A stretch of 64,000 nt of DNA from Labyrinthula sp. Ha (taxonomy: Eukaryota > Sar > Bigyra > Labyrinthulida > Labyrinthulaceae), in contig JAALGZ010000013.1 of NCBI GenBank assembly GCA_015227615.1, positions 930,001-994,000 of the forward strand, written 5' to 3'. Below the pieces are notes generated by a model that saw only the letters and a program-made list of their open reading frames with translations, had not been told where the DNA came from and did not search any database. Made by a program: the position numbers and the translations under genes. Below are positions 1 to 13,904 of the stretch, in pieces; position 1 is the stretch's first letter; each line of letters opens with the position of its first letter.

Positions 1-2260
1 AGAACGAACTGGTAGACAATTTATACCTGAATACTGGAATGGAAGTAAGATTTTCACCGACTAATACTTCCCAGATGAACCGACTGGTAGAAAGGATCAA
101 TAAAATTCTGTTACTGAAGATATGTATACTTCTGGAACATGCCGTAATGTCCCATCTGTATTAGCTTTACACAACAATGTTTGCAGTAACAACTTAGATA
201 GAACAACCAAAAATAAGCAGCTAAAATCAACCTCTGAATTAACATTCAGAAAAAAAACTACGATGAAACATATATTCACTTTCATTCAAAATGTCATTTA
301 CATAGATCCGGTATTAAAAAGTAAAATGCATATTCCGGGAAATCCGGGAAAATATCTGGGACCAGAAGACCAAATAGAGAAATTTTATTTTCTAAACAGT
401 AAGAGTAAAAATCCATCTTAACTAGAAACCTCAAAGATGTGCATAGTATTGAACTGTTCAGAAACAGTAAGAGCAGAAGAGATCCAGGAGCAGAAAAAAG
501 AAAAAAAGAAGAATAAAGAAAACGGAGAAGCTGTTCTCCGCTGCAAGACAATTTACTGGTATAAAGAGTTAACCGCCTTTGGAAACTTTGCCATTGAGTT
601 CAGAAAAGTACCAGAGTGATAGCAAAACCCAAACTATAATAAAACAAAGAAATATTACTCAACCGAAGAAGCAAAATTACCACAGTTATCGGAGAGCAAT
701 GTTCTTGGTACAGCAGTACAAACAGAAAGCGGTTCCGAGAACCTGTTTCCAGATAAGATATAGACGGGACAAGGATCACTGGAATACTACCTATGAGAAT
801 GAATACAAACAGTTTACAACAGTTGAAGAGTACCATAAAGTCCCACGTAGTAGGATAACATCAAGAGTTAAACAATTTTTATGAAAATATTTGATGTAAA
901 AAAAAGGAAACGTCACTCATCAGCAAAAATATAAAGTTGGGCTTGCAGCAAATTGGAAAAATTCAAAGGCAAGGACAAAAACATATTCCCAATCCCCCAA
1001 TAAGGAGGTAATCAGGCTTCTCCTTGTCTACGCGTCATGGAAAAAGTATAAAATATATCATTTAGATATACCCAATGCACCCCTGAATTCTAGAACACGT
1101 TATTTTGATTACTATGAGTTTCCCTTGAATGATTTTAATGAGATGAATAGGTATGTTTGGGAATCGGAAAACGTCATTGTCAACTTGAAGTTTTTGAGTA
1201 AGACTTGGTTTTAGAATCTGGACAGGATGTTAGTGATAATAGAGATGGAGAGATGTGAAGTCAAGTGCTCATTGTATAGGAATCGTTATCCAGATAGCTA
1301 ATTCGTTCGCTTCTACTTGTTTGGGTGATAAATACCCTAGTCACGGGAGATAAAGACAAAATGAGCTATTACATATTGGAGTCTTCACATCATACTTACA
1401 ATCTAAAACAAACGTCAACCATAGAGAATTTTGTGGGGGGGGGGGTGAAATATAAGAAACAAGCAAGCGCACAAATATCACACTTAAAAAATACATTGAG
1501 GAAATTGATCCAAATTATGATAAGTGAGGTTCAACACACAAAATCAATACACCGTATACTTTGAGTTAGTAGCAATATAAAGAAGAAGAAAGAATATTAA
1601 ATCCAGCTCTTCATCAGTCGACCATTGGATCACTAAAATATATAAGAAAGAGAATCAGAACGGATATCGGGGTTACGATAAAAATATTAGCCACATTCGG
1701 ATCATGTCCAGTTAAAAATTATTTAAACACAAGTAAAAGATTATTAAGATATCTGCAACAGAGCAAAGGGTTAGAAGCTAAGATATTACCTTACAGTGGA
1801 AGAATAGCTATAAAAGTATATAGAGTGACGCCAGCTGGGGCAGCGTTCGGGATGATAAATCAATTGATGGTTACATTTTATCGATCAAATCAGTTCCAAT
1901 ATAATCGAAGTCTAAAAAAATAAGAAAGAGGTTACCAAGTCAATAATAGAAACAGAGATAATAGCATTATCCGGAGTGTTGTAAACCCTAGTATTGATAT
2001 GTTAGTTGCTGAGATTTTCGCAAGCGATAGAGTTAGAGGTGAAAATCTACTGCGATAGTTTTATCACAATAAAACTACTTGATAGAAATCCCTCTGCTTT
2101 ATATCAAGACATGTGAAGATAAAGCACTTTTTGGTAAAAAACTGGTAAAAGAGAATGAAAGGAAAGTGGAATCTACCAGGAGTAAGAAAAATATAGCTAC
2201 TATGATAGCAAATCCTGGAAGTGTAAGAAGTTTCCAGATGCTAGAAGAGACATACTAGAA
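1..2260 (+). mobile_element. Decayed Ty1/copia LTR retrotransposon fragment
   Basis: Conceptual translation of short patches resembles Ty1/copia pol in the usual order. The end of the integrase lies at about 60-420, with a stretch matching the copia connection region (a run like PGNPGKYLGPEDQ near 330-370). A segment at 600-900 resembles the region just before reverse transcriptase, weak reverse transcriptase/RNase H-like pieces lie at 1250-2050, and the tail reaches about 2.2 kb. The element enters the window already inside pol, so its 5' part and LTR lie to the left. No LTR could be recognised on the right side. It is heavily broken, with many disruptions, and looks old. The family call rests on recognisable copia-like wording in a few patches; the exact right boundary is uncertain. 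Confidence 0.6.
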
Positions 2261-5200
2261 GTAAAAAAAGAACTGAAAATGTGGAAAATATTAAAGATTG
2301 TTTTCAGCTATTACTTTATTGTCATTTTATATTGTTCACTTTAGTTAAGCTGTATTTACAAAAAATAACAAAATAGAAATAAAACCTTATTGATCAAGTC
2401 TTTCGCGTCTTTCAGGAATTTCATGTATACTAATACCTCGCAAAGTACATTTGATACATACTAGTTAGCTATAATAATGTTAGTTTCCCTCCTAGTTTGG
2501 CTGAAAGTTCCAAGATCTTGTCGCTTCTTCCCCTCATTTTGGAGACTTGCTCGGCAAATTCTTTGGAGGGTAGCATCTCTACACCCTCAAGCTTAGTTGG
2601 CAGTTTTAAGAAAACACACCCCCATAGCAGTATTGACTCTCAATCTTTGCTTGAAATTTTTGTAACAATTTTAGCAGATTTTTGTTTCATTGAAACGATA
2701 ACGATATGTGAAAGAGGAATTAGGTAATTGATTTTAGTAGAAATGAAACTACCAAAGTTAGAAGAAACGAGAAGATGTATTTAATGCTATCGGCTAACAA
2801 TGATTCCTACTCTTATTGGGACTGTAGTTAGCGTGTTGCACTCATAAGTCTTGTCCGAAAAATGTCTTTCTGTCATTTAAATTACCCGAAATTTATAGTA
2901 TTGATGACAAGCAAGATTCAAAGGACCTCATCGATGCGTAAATTTATCTCATTTCCAAAGCTCTCGCAATAAAAGAAGACTTGTTTAAGTTCTGTAAATC
3001 TGATAATTTTTGAACTTGTTCAACATAATATTCACATATCTATAATTTTAGTGTTTCTTGATGTTTAAAGGCTATTTAAAGAAACCAAGTCAAATAGAAA
3101 TATGCCATTCTGGATGAACATATTAACCTGTTTCTATCTTTGATTTGATCTGGTGTGGATCCTGTCTACTTCTCAGTACTATTCTTAGCGACACTTATAA
3201 TAAATGCTTAAGCAAATTTAATCCTCGATTAAATGGAATTTCCCTAGGCGTAGTAGCTTTCTTAATCTTAAGGATGTTACGACTAATTAATAAACTTTGC
3301 AAAGTCTATTGCTTCGTACATCACTTCAATATGAATGAAAATCGGTATTTTGATTTAATAATTGTTACATGTTAACTGTGGAGAGGTGCTCAAAACAGGA
3401 AGTGAATAGATAAATAAAGCGAAACACTGAAAGAGAAAATGTTCATTAGATTTCAGTCATTATAATTGATATACCTTCTCCCATGATTACTGGTTCTTTC
3501 CTGGAGTAAAGCTAACGTTGAAACTCTCCGTATTTTGCATCATTAACCTTAACAACAATAAGCTTAAATTTCAAAGTTATCTAAGATCTTCAGTTATCGT
3601 ATTTCTTTGTTTTTGTACTTTGAAGTTCGTTATTGAAAACACATTTATACGAATTGTTATTTTAAGTTTAAATTGTACACAAGATTGGATCAACAGCAAC
3701 TAGGCTATTCAGTGGAAATATGTGTGCTATTCCAATTTTTTTATGAAGTCAAGAGTGATATTGATATAGGAAAATGTTTCTAGAAGAATTATTACATAAT
3801 TTTGTCATGTTTATTATAATGATTGGGGTTGATTAACTAAGTTGCATACATTTTAAATTTTTCGACAGTACTTAATTCCCTATTTTAGAAGGAGAATATG
3901 TTACATAATCTTTTTGGGTAATTAGATTTTAGTGCAATTTGTCACTTATGACAGTTCTTATATCTTTCAAACACAAGACAGATAATGAGAGAAGAAAAAG
4001 AATAACTAATTATCTTGCTAGTTGTTATATCTATTACCTAGACTTGACCCAAAATGACAAAAAAGACATTACATAATACTAGCAGAGTAGCAATAATAAC
4101 AATATATATATATAAATCAATGCATTAATTGCGAGATATTTTTCTATATTTGACAAGAAAATCTCTTTTATTATAAACTCATAAGACCATTCAACTATGG
4201 TTTAAACTAAAAGTAGCGCCGGTGTTATGCCGCATTGATATTAAGGATGTTACAGAAGAATAATAATATGGGCAGAACTATTCTGTGCTCAAAAAGGCTT
4301 CAAAAGATATTGGTTAAGTAAACTACAGTATATCTACCTCTTGATCTTCATTGATATCACCTCATGCACATAGTTTAATTGTTTTGATTTCTTTAGATCA
4401 TGGTACTGGTGTCAATATTTATTTTGAACATTTTTTATTGCTATGTGAGTTCATAATTCCTAACTATCATCATGTTAGTAAAGCATGTTCGCAAACATTT
4501 GTGGGTAACTGTATTAAAGTATACCCCTAACTACTATCATTTCATAAATCTATGTTTTACGGAACAATAGTTACATAGATTTAGACTAATATGGAAAGTT
4601 AAAAATATCCTTATTTCTAATCAAGGGCATATATTTAGTCTCCTTCAGCTAAGCATGATAGCGGTATTACTTAACCAAAATAAAACAAGAAGATAATACC
4701 CCCCACCACTTATATCGTTCAAACTAACAATGTAACCTCTTTAAAATAAACAAATTATTAAATCTTTTTCAGTACATCAGTTATACTTATAGCAACCCGG
4801 TTAAACATACATGTGGCATCAAAAAAGTTCCTCTATTTCCCCCGAAGCAGACGTTTTCCCCAGAATTTCCTACCACATCGTTTACCAGTAACATGGACAT
4901 ACAAAAACTGTAGTAAATTTACGAAATTTTTTATTTCAACCAAAATATGCTATGGATTATTTGGGGATGGGGGGTACAACTTTTCTTGTCAGTGTATCAT
5001 AAGCTAGTATATGTTTGAATGAAATCGAATAAATGACCAAAAGGCTCAAATTTGAACCTAAGTTAAAGAAAAATGTCAAAAGGATAAACTTGATGGGGAC
5101 ACCCCTTAAACTAATGAGGTAGTTGATATTAGATGGAACACAGTTGTGAACCAGAGTTGCTATCAGAAAATTGGGTCCTATGATACAGTGGAAATATTTA

Positions 5201-5560
5201 ATGCCATTTAATTGTCAATTCAGAATTTATTCGGCCTAGGAAGACAGAGTTCTTGCATATTCGCAACAGTTAAACACTGAGAAACCTCAATACTTAAACC
5301 AAAATATTTATAAGGTTTAAAACTGGGTTCATATCTAGAAAGAAATCTCTATTTTATTTAAATATTAAGTTGGTTCCTAAAGTTTCTCGGTGCATTCTTA
5401 CTATTATCGGTGGATATCATGGAGGAGATAAAGAAGAAGGGGAAAATAAGATAGTTATTAAGATATTTAACTGAATAATAGTCACGATTCATTGCAAATC
5501 CAGAACTAACATATACCTCGCTAACCGAAGAAACTCTTGAACTATATGAATACCTTTCCT
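2261..5560. other. AT-rich non-coding stretch, nothing recognised
   Basis: Only short chance reading frames are present, on both strands. I see no RNA gene, no convincing repeat and no conserved protein motif. Homopolymer and TA-rich runs are scattered through it. Confidence 0.5.
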
Positions 5561-7260
5561 TTTTAATAATTAATTAAACGTGCTATGAGAAATGCAAGGG
5601 AAGAAAGTAGGCATTCAGATGATATAACTATGAAGAAATTAATTTATTGTTGGGCTATCTATCTAGACAGAGGAATCAATTTGGACCTTACTTTAATGAT
5701 GATAGTACTGAAGAAGTTGCGCCTCAGCGTCACACTCTTAAAGCATATCTACAAACTATATTCAAGAACCTTTGCACTGATAACATCAAAGTTGACGCAG
5801 TTCACGAACTTTCGCGCTACAAATTTGTGTCTATGTTTCCTACAAGATAGTACTGGTTACTTAAAGCAGCAATCTTTGAATGTAACTTTATCGGATCTGA
5901 AAACTGATTTGAGGATGTTCATGGCTTAAATCATTTGGTAATCAAAGGTATCATAGTATTGATTTCTGGTGGCAATGCAGCCTCTGCTCTTGCAATTAAT
6001 GAAGTAATGGCTTTGCTCGCAAACTATGTCAAGTATTTTTCAATGACCTTCCCCTCTGCAACAGCTTTTCTAACTTGGGCATTAGCTTTCCAGTTCAAAG
6101 GAGGTGTCATCAGCATGCTTTGATCCCTTTGAAGAACCTGAACTGTTTGATTTGCATCTGATCAACATGTTAAGAAGGTAACCAGAAGTAACTAAACTTT
6201 CATACGCGTAGAAATTAATAAGAAAGAATGATAAGGTTTATTAGGGCTAAGCCCATGAGGTGGTGACAACTCCTCTTATGCCCAGTAAACGTATAGAATC
6301 CTTCTAGACCATGATAAAAGTAGGTTTGCTTAAAAGTAAAAGTTGTGATCCTGTACCCTGGATACATTAATTTCATACAGCTACCAAACTGTACATAGAT
6401 GTTAATATGCCTCTTTGAGTAATATTTTACATCTAATTTACAAAGACTGAGGAGGTACCAATAGAGGTAAGAGACGTGATGACTGGTCAATTTTATAGAT
6501 TGTTTGGCAGCTACTTCAACCAAGACCTTAGAAAATCAAGATATATTATAAGATAAGAAAACCTAGAGAAGTCACAGACTTTGGGATTAATATTTATAAA
6601 TCAACTAAAACTTTCGTGCTAGCATGCATCAATGAGTTCTAGTTTAACATTTGTCTTCACTGCAGATATTACGGATGTGTGAGTGCAAAGCTGTATAGGA
6701 ATTATAAATATCAATAGAAGTACTACTTCCGAGATGGGATTGCAAATGTCACCCAATGCATCAAGTTGTGTCGATAATGATGGGAAGAATACGTGAAAGT
6801 TACTCAGATAGCTCTCAGATTAGAGTAAAAGTACCATTGTCCAAGGCAGTAAGGGTTCCAAAACTCTAACTGCAAAATATTCTCAAATTATCTCCCTAGC
6901 ATGTGAAGTAGCAGATGAAATAAGAAAGAATTATGAAAGATGTAAAAGCCTTTTCACCTTTACTTTGAGGGAGCCGTCGAAGGCTTATCTAGATGCAAAA
7001 TTTTCCGATTTTAATAAGAATTTGTCACAGGAAACTTTATAAGCGATCCATTCTGTTCGGAAGCCTATCGTGAAGAGAATGAAGGAAGAACTAGCAGTAT
7101 CGACGGCTCGATTTATTGTTTGAACGACTCTTATTGTTGTATTATGTTGATTTTGAAACTGAAAAGATGCATCCTTAGATTTCTGAAATATCAAGCCCTC
7201 CTTTATCATCCTCAAGAAACCTAAGAAAAAAATGTTTCCGAACGCCACCCAAGCGCTAAA
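5561..7260 (+). other. Decayed coding-like patch, unassigned
   Basis: Several partial reading frames on the plus strand (for example around 5585-5929, 5935-6123 and 6800-7000) read more like protein than the flanking DNA, with mixed charged and hydrophobic composition. No frame stays open and no family could be named. It could be the remnant of another mobile element or an old host pseudogene. Low confidence. Confidence 0.25.
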
Positions 7261-8080
7261 TTAATTGAAATGTGTTTTAAGCATAAATCTCTGTCCCTTG
7301 ATAAAGAGATTTTAAAATAGGAAAGTGATGAAAATTGGAAAGAGAAACGTAGCGTCCAAATCATAAAATTAATTAATATCTAGTCTCAACCCTTCCCTCT
7401 TAACAGGGCACATTTATCTTACCTCTTACCTCCTAAAAGAAAATATATTTGTAACCTTTGCTGTTTACAAGGAAGCAAGCTTTAAACTTGTACACCTTGC
7501 TTAAACTATTAATCTCTTGCTTGGAAAATTTGAGCAGTGCACTCTATTTAATCAAAAGTGTAGACACCACTCCCTTCAAAAAAACTGTGTAATGTGAGAG
7601 TTTCATTATTCTATGGAGGCTTTCTCCTGTTTTTTAATAGTTTACCTATAAACACAAATTAATTTACCTTTTTTTTTAAAGCTTCCATATCGTACATTTT
7701 TTCTTGAAAATCTTTCTGTAGTTTCGTTTTTATCCTATTCATCTGTTTGTTTGGCTGTTTTTCTTGAAGATTATATCATCCGCTATTAATCCATATTGTG
7801 GAAATTTAATTTTCTTCTTGAGAGTTTCAAAATTTGGAGTTGAACCTCTTCGATATGAATGAAAATATGTAAAATTGTTGATGTGGCTTCATATACATAG
7901 TATCCAACTATTCTTTACTTCTTTGCTTCGTTACTGTTCTATGCACGTAAGCTGTATTCTTTCGTCTTTTTCTTGTTTTTTTCTTCTTTGACTCAATGGC
8001 TTCATATTATATATTTTGATTAATTAACGTCTTGGAAAATTAAAACACTCAATCAAATAAAACAATATACAATACAATAG
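7261..8080. other. Non-coding stretch, nothing recognised
   Basis: T-rich DNA with no open frame, RNA gene or repeat that I can support. Confidence 0.45.
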
Positions 8081-8081
8081 C

Positions 8082-8245
8082 TAGGGTTTATTATTTCATC
8101 CTGATTCACGATAGTTAACGGAAACTTTCCGATAATATTCTTTACCGTTATGAACGGTGAGCAAAATTGGAAAATTATTGCTAAACGGAGCAATCGTGCA
8201 ATTAATGGAATTCACGATAAGTACACTAGGTAACGATAGGTAGCA
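8082..8245. repeat. hAT-MITE-like sequence (diverged copy)
   Basis: This stretch begins with TAGGGTTT, like the terminal repeat of the clear MITE at 35172. It contains the core CCGTTATGAACGGTGAGCAA, closely related to core sequences at about 22640-22670 and 35227-35260. I could not find a matching inverted end or a target duplication here, so the boundaries are approximate. It lies about 500 bp from the end of the hAT transposase remnant at 8742 and might be part of that element's terminal region instead of a separate insertion. Confidence 0.4.
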
Positions 8246-8741
8246 GTATGCTTTGAGAAATTCAGTAAATATCAAATTTTCTCTTCTTGGTTAAAGTCAA
8301 AAGTAAATAAGTCCAACAGAAACTCCTTGTGTGAACAAAAAAGGTAATTGTAATATATATATATACTAAAAATATATTGAAATGAGCAAACAATCATTTA
8401 TTTGCCGAAGGTTTAAGACTAGTTGTCTTCTACTTGTTGGAGATTTTGCTTAGTTGAACTGTTGCTGAGATTTGTTTGTTTGTGATAAGAAAGACTGTTA
8501 AAAGGCCAAAAGAAACAAATGTGGCAAACCGAACTAAGCTGACATTGGTTTAACTTTTCTTAAGTATAATTTTAGATTTTTCTTTGATAAATTTTCAAAG
8601 GATGTACAATTTTCATTCGTTTTGGATAGAAAACAAGTAAAAATTATGAAAAATATTTTCAATGGTTAAAAAGGGAGAAAACCTGTGCTAACAGGTAAAA
8701 GAACAAAAAAACTAAATTATAAACTCTTTCTACAGGCTCGG

Positions 8742-10846
8742 TCACTCTCTCGTGTTCATTCTCAACATAAAAGTTTGATCAGACATATTCCCTTTCCCTC
8801 TATATTGAAATCTAATATGAGAAAATGCTCTTTCAGAGCTAACGCTGCTTGTTTGAATAGCTAAAGCCTTTCTAGCGACCTTTACAAGTGTTGGAAACAT
8901 CGGTTCAGCATTTTTCCATCATGTCAAAAATGTCAACACTTCCCGCAACGCCGTCAACATCCAAGTAGCGCAACAACTTTTCACGGCTTGGCTCAATATT
9001 TCTCATTGTTCTTGAACTTTGTGCATCTTCAAACAACAAGCTAAAATCCAACTTGCTCTTCTTCAAAACTTGAGTCACTGGAACATCATCATCTAAACCC
9101 TTGGCCTCATCCATCTCCAGCACCACTTCTTCAACAACATCCTTGAACTCATCACTTTCTCGAGGAGCAAAAAGCTTACACCTCTCGTCTAAAAGTGATG
9201 CGATCTTAAAAATGCGTGCCTGTTCAACTACATCCGTGTACTTTGGAAGATAAGTGTCTACCACGTTGTCAACTCCGGTTTTTACTTTGACCATGAAATC
9301 TACAAATTCTTCACCGTACTCTTCGATGTTTTCAACTCGGGAACTTTCAAGAACAAAATATTGCAACATGTTCTTGATTCTTAAAAACTTTTCTCTGATC
9401 TTGTTAAATATCAACATTCTAGCGGATATGGTTACAGACGTCTCTGAAGAACACAATTTTGTCATCCACGGCAAATCATCAAGTATAGATACAATAACTC
9501 CAAATCGAACAAAAGCATTCTTCTTCAACGCAACTCCTTTACAATCTTGAACAAAACGTTTGCAGTTGTATTTTCGATCAAAAGCAGCTAGAGACTCATC
9601 ATCTTCTGGCAAGTTCATATTTATCCGCAACAAAGAGCTTTCCCGTTCGATAAAACCTTTCAGCCTGAAGTATTGCGAGTCCCAACGTGTCTCGTCATCC
9701 AAAGGGGAAAACTAACTTGCTTCTTTGGGATATTCAGGTCTTCATACAACTTTCCTCTAATCCTCTGTCGATCACTTGCATTTTTGAAAAGAAGAATATA
9801 GTCTCTAGCTTCTTGAACATATTTCTTCAACGGTTTCAAAACAGCTTTTGTAAATAAGTTGATGACATGAGCTAAACATCTAATATGGAAATCTCTTCTT
9901 GGAACTGAACCAACCATAGAATTACTTTCAATATTCTTCCTGATCAAATTTCTCACCTCCTTTGCTGTTGAGATCATCTCGCTAGCGTTATCTGTAGTTA
10001 AGCTGGTGATATGTGGAACAATATTGAACCTCTTTAAGACGTTGAAGATCAGCGCGGAATTGTTCTTGCGGTCATTCTTTTCATATTGTCTTTCAATTGC
10101 AAGGCATCAGGTCTTCAGCATCCAGTCTCTGTTTATTTAATGGCATGTGATCGCAATAAATTCAGTGCTTCTAAGAATTAACAACTACAACACGTAACTT
10201 CTACAGGTGCCACCTTAATCTGCTTCTCTATTGTGCTTTCTTTTTATTTTCTTATTTCAACATATCTTTCATTTCGTCTTCGGAAAATCCTTTGTAGTCC
10301 GGTAGGAATAATTGAAACATTTCGACCACAGACGGATCCGAAAAAAAATTAAAAGGAAGTTTCTTCTTCTTGATGCAAATAAGCTGCTTTTTCTTGAGTT
10401 CTTCCACTGCAGTGGTATGAGTATCATTTCTGAAAACGATTTTCCCAAGCCTTTGAGTTTGGCTTAAGCTTCCAAAGCAATCCCGTATATTATTCCGAGG
10501 CTTTTTTACCGCTTTCTTGCAGGTTTTAATGACATGATTTCGAAGGCCTCAAAGTTCCAGTGCTACTCCTGTGTTTAACTTGCTCGCCACACTCCTTACA
10601 AACTTTTACTCCCTCCAGCTTATCATCATCGTGAAAATACGTGTGCCATTCACTGCGCTTCTTTCTCCTGGAAACCGGTGTTGTGGTTAATTGCTTTTCT
10701 GTGGCTAAAACGTTTTTACCAGGTCCAGAATGTTGAGGGCAAAAAGTTTGTGAGCTAACTGATTGTTCGGTTCTTAAATTCCTTTTCTTGGACGTTTTTG
10801 AATGTTCAGCTTCTTGCGTTTTATTAGAGACGGCAGTTGGTTTCAT
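8742..10846 (-). mobile_element. Broken hAT-family DNA transposon (transposase remnant)
   Basis: The minus strand encodes pieces of a hAT transposase in the correct order. A BED-type zinc finger (WHTYFHDDDK followed by CKECGEQ) sits at the N-terminal end near 10526-10680. The central motif IRCLAHVINLFTKAVL, typical of hAT proteins, lies near 9850-9900, and TRWDSQYFRLKGFIE near 9650-9700. A C-terminal hATC dimerisation-like segment with SVSSERAFS ends at a stop near 8742. The total span of about 700 codons fits the family. The frame is lost between the zinc finger and the central part (roughly 9980-10525), again around 9700, and once more near 8907 at an A-run just before the hATC segment. The copy is therefore dead. 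Terminal repeats were not identified with confidence. Confidence 0.75.
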
Positions 10847-11380
10847 ATAAACTTCAATAATTATGTTTTTCTGATCCTTATTCTTTGTTTTTCGAACTTG
10901 TTTTTTCAGTTTTTATGCTCAACTATGAAATAAAAAAGAAGAGTGAAGCATTTACAAAGTTTTGTTGCTTTCCCAGGTCAGTCTATGACTATTTACTATG
11001 CTTTTTAAACAATAAGATACCGGCTATTTTGTTCGTCGTTTTCTTTTATGGTTGGTTTTAAGTTGAATATTCAGGGTGAATAACTTTATGCAAGTTAGAA
11101 ATAGGAAAGATATTGTTTTTTGAATATGTTAAACTCCATTTACACTTATTTTATTTGTATCAGAAGCAACTTCATTCTAGTTTGATGTTTTCCTCAACTG
11201 TACAAATATTTCCATTGACCATTCATTTTATGAATACGATTACTCACTTTCTTTTTGTATAAGTATTCTCTTACCTCAGAAGACTTTTCCATCTTTTCAT
11301 TTCATTACAAGCGTTGATACAAGTTTTCTCAAAAAAATTCATGGCAAATACTTCAAAATCAAAGATATCAAGGACACTCA
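10847..11380. other. Non-coding stretch, nothing recognised
   Basis: This DNA lies upstream of the hAT transposase remnant and may include its 5' flank and terminal repeat, but I could not recognise an end sequence. Confidence 0.4.
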
Positions 11381-11990
11381 GCGCTCTAATGTTTAATTAA
11401 CATCTTCTTTTTCCAGTTGACAGAGCCACATTCATCTTTGGTAAAACACTTGTATGAAAAGTTGAGTCCAAATCAACATCTATCACACCAGGGTCTTCGA
11501 TTGCTGCAACTGTGTCTTTGAAAGTTTCCTCTCCAGCAATACCATCCACGTTGACATCAAAGAGCTCTTTAATTTAATCCATAGTGTAATTAACAAGGTC
11601 TGCAGAGGAAAAGGGATGTTTCTTTTTTAGCTCAGCATTTCCAGCATTAGCAGCTTAACAGACTTTTAAAAATGTGATATTTTTTCTTTTTTGTGAACAA
11701 GCGTATCTTTACTTTTCTTTAGAAGATAGTTAGGAATCTTAGCTCCAACGAAATCACCTTGACCACCTTCAAAGTACAACTCTAACATCTTTACATGCGC
11801 ACAAGAATAACGTTGATACCAACTAGCTCTTTATTTTGACCGTAGTGTACCTTCTATATTTCTATTACTTTAGGAATCCACTCGCTCAATCTTCGCTGAA
11901 CTATCTGAAGATACGGAGATCTCTTGGTCATTTCTTGATTTCTGTTGATTCTATTGGATTGACGGTAATGTAATATTGAGTTCATTTTAG
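11381..11990 (-). pseudogene. Coding-like remnant, family unknown
   Basis: Read on the minus strand, several segments look like protein, for example an acidic stretch with VDGIAGEETFKDTVAAIEDP near 11480-11580. Another segment with FEGGQGDFVGAKIPNYLL lies near 11720-11790. The frames are interrupted and no family is recognised. It could be a gag-like part of a mobile element or an old host gene. I do not assign a function. Confidence 0.35.
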
Positions 11991-13400
11991 TATAGGAGAA
12001 ATATAAGAATATAAAAAAGTAGTAGACTCTTAAAGTAAGTCAAACTTAGATTTAGAACATGTAAATATCACCCTTACAGACTAAAATTTTTTCTATTTAA
12101 AATGATACCAACCACGTTTTATAAAAATAAGATTAAGGTGTTTAACTTGTAAAAACAAAAGTATCACTTTTTTCCATAAATACGTCATAAAAACGACCAC
12201 AATGCGACTTTTTTCAGAAAATAAAAGGATATATCTTCTTTAACTTATGCTTTTATTTTCAATGTCAATTTATATGTATTCTTAAGCATTTTATCATATG
12301 TAAAAGTTAAAAAAACATGGATTTCTATATAAGAAATTGCAATAATATGATAGAGACTTGTATAATTAAAATCAATAAAAACTTTAAACCTTAAAATTTT
12401 CTACTTTGAGTTACTGGAAATTGGTCCTAGATAAGGTTAGACTCAAAGTTATTGATATTTGACCTATTATTCATTCAGTTTTGGTTATTTTAAAGTTGAG
12501 TTTGGAGTAAAGTTAAATTAAGCGAAATGACTATTGTAGAGATTAATAGGCAAGTTCTAGAATTTTCCCCAAACAAAGCAAAAAAGAGGCCTAAATAATC
12601 TATACCTATGGGTGACAGCCATTCCTCAGGAAGTTTTGTCACATAGTATCAGCCATTCAAGAATGTTTGACATTTAAGGGTATCCTTTTTCAGAGTTTCT
12701 GAGATCTTGGATTTAGGATAAATTGTTAGGAAGTCTATACAGAATACTTCAATTCCAAAAAATAAATTTATCTACCTAAATTCCCACTTTTTTTGACTGG
12801 TGAAATCTGTTTAGATTCTAGATGAGTGTTTCTTGACGCATTATCTGAATAGAAGTTGAGAAAAAACACCATTTTACCCCAATATCAACTTTTCTTGAAA
12901 AAAACGTTAAAAATATCCTGAAACATAGAATTAAAAGTTACAGGCCATGTTTTTTAATTGTTAGGGGATTCTTAGTATAAAAATTCATGGGATTATGGGA
13001 AAACTAAGTGGTTTCGTACATTCAGATGTGCAGATTTTCGACATTTGACTTTTCTGAGTGAAGTTTAACTCAGTTACGGTTAATTAGAGAAGAAAAATCC
13101 TGAGAAATAGTTTCAAAAGTTAGGTATGGTAAATGCTTAGAGTCTGAGAAGAATCAGATCATCTATAAAGTTGTTCTTCATGATGTTACGTTTGAATGTA
13201 TGTTCTTAGAGATCTGTAAACTTAGTGAAAAGGACCCTTAAAATTAACCTTTTTAAGGGTTTAAAGTACTCATCCTTATTAAATACCTTAACAAAACGCA
13301 TGGTTAAAGAGTTTTTTCAATGTCAAACACATTATGGGTGATAATATTGTATTTGAGGAAGATTTCGTGATAAAAACTAGCAAATACTAAATGCGTTATT
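11991..13400. other. AT-rich non-coding stretch
   Basis: No gene, RNA or repeat that I can support. A short palindromic segment near 13226-13262 (CCCTTAAAATTAACC and TTTTTAAGGGTTTAAA) is the only visible structure. Confidence 0.4.
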
Positions 13401-13404
13401 TTCA

Positions 13405-13904
13405 ATAAATTTAACCTTAATAGATGATTATTAATGAGAGTGCTCAAAGATGTTTAAAATAGCTTCTAAAGGATTCTTGAAATTTTCTTATCCGTTTATT
13501 AATAGCTAGGCGACTTAACAAACCTAACAACTTCTCTACTAACTGGTCTTTTATCTGCTTTTTCTACTTGAATTAAGTCTTTTTTCATGTTGTTCAATCG
13601 TCCTATTTATGACCACCTGGGCCCCCGATTGCTGCTTGTACCTGGGACTTAGAACATATCCTGGTTACTGGACCGACTGTATCCCACAGAAACAACCGTA
13701 GCTCGCGATCCAGGGTAAGAATACCTCAAACCAGCCTTGTTTTGGATAATACCACTTCCTTCAGCTGGAAGCTTCTTCCTCCAGTTCTTCTTTATAAGGC
13801 TCGTCTCAGGCGCTTCGTTCACCATTTTCAAATTATGCTCCCAGCTACCATTCATATCCTCATCAGGCACAAGTATCTCTGGAAAGGAACCTACAGGGTC
13901 AACA
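13405..13904 (-). repeat. 3' LTR of the Ty3/gypsy element
   Basis: A direct repeat of the sequence at 20590-21089, in the same orientation. Read on the minus strand the LTR begins TGTTG, the usual TG start. Its other edge is less certain (within about 15 bp of 13405). The first 250 bases of this repeat also hold the end of the MT-A70-like reading frame. Confidence 0.75.
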
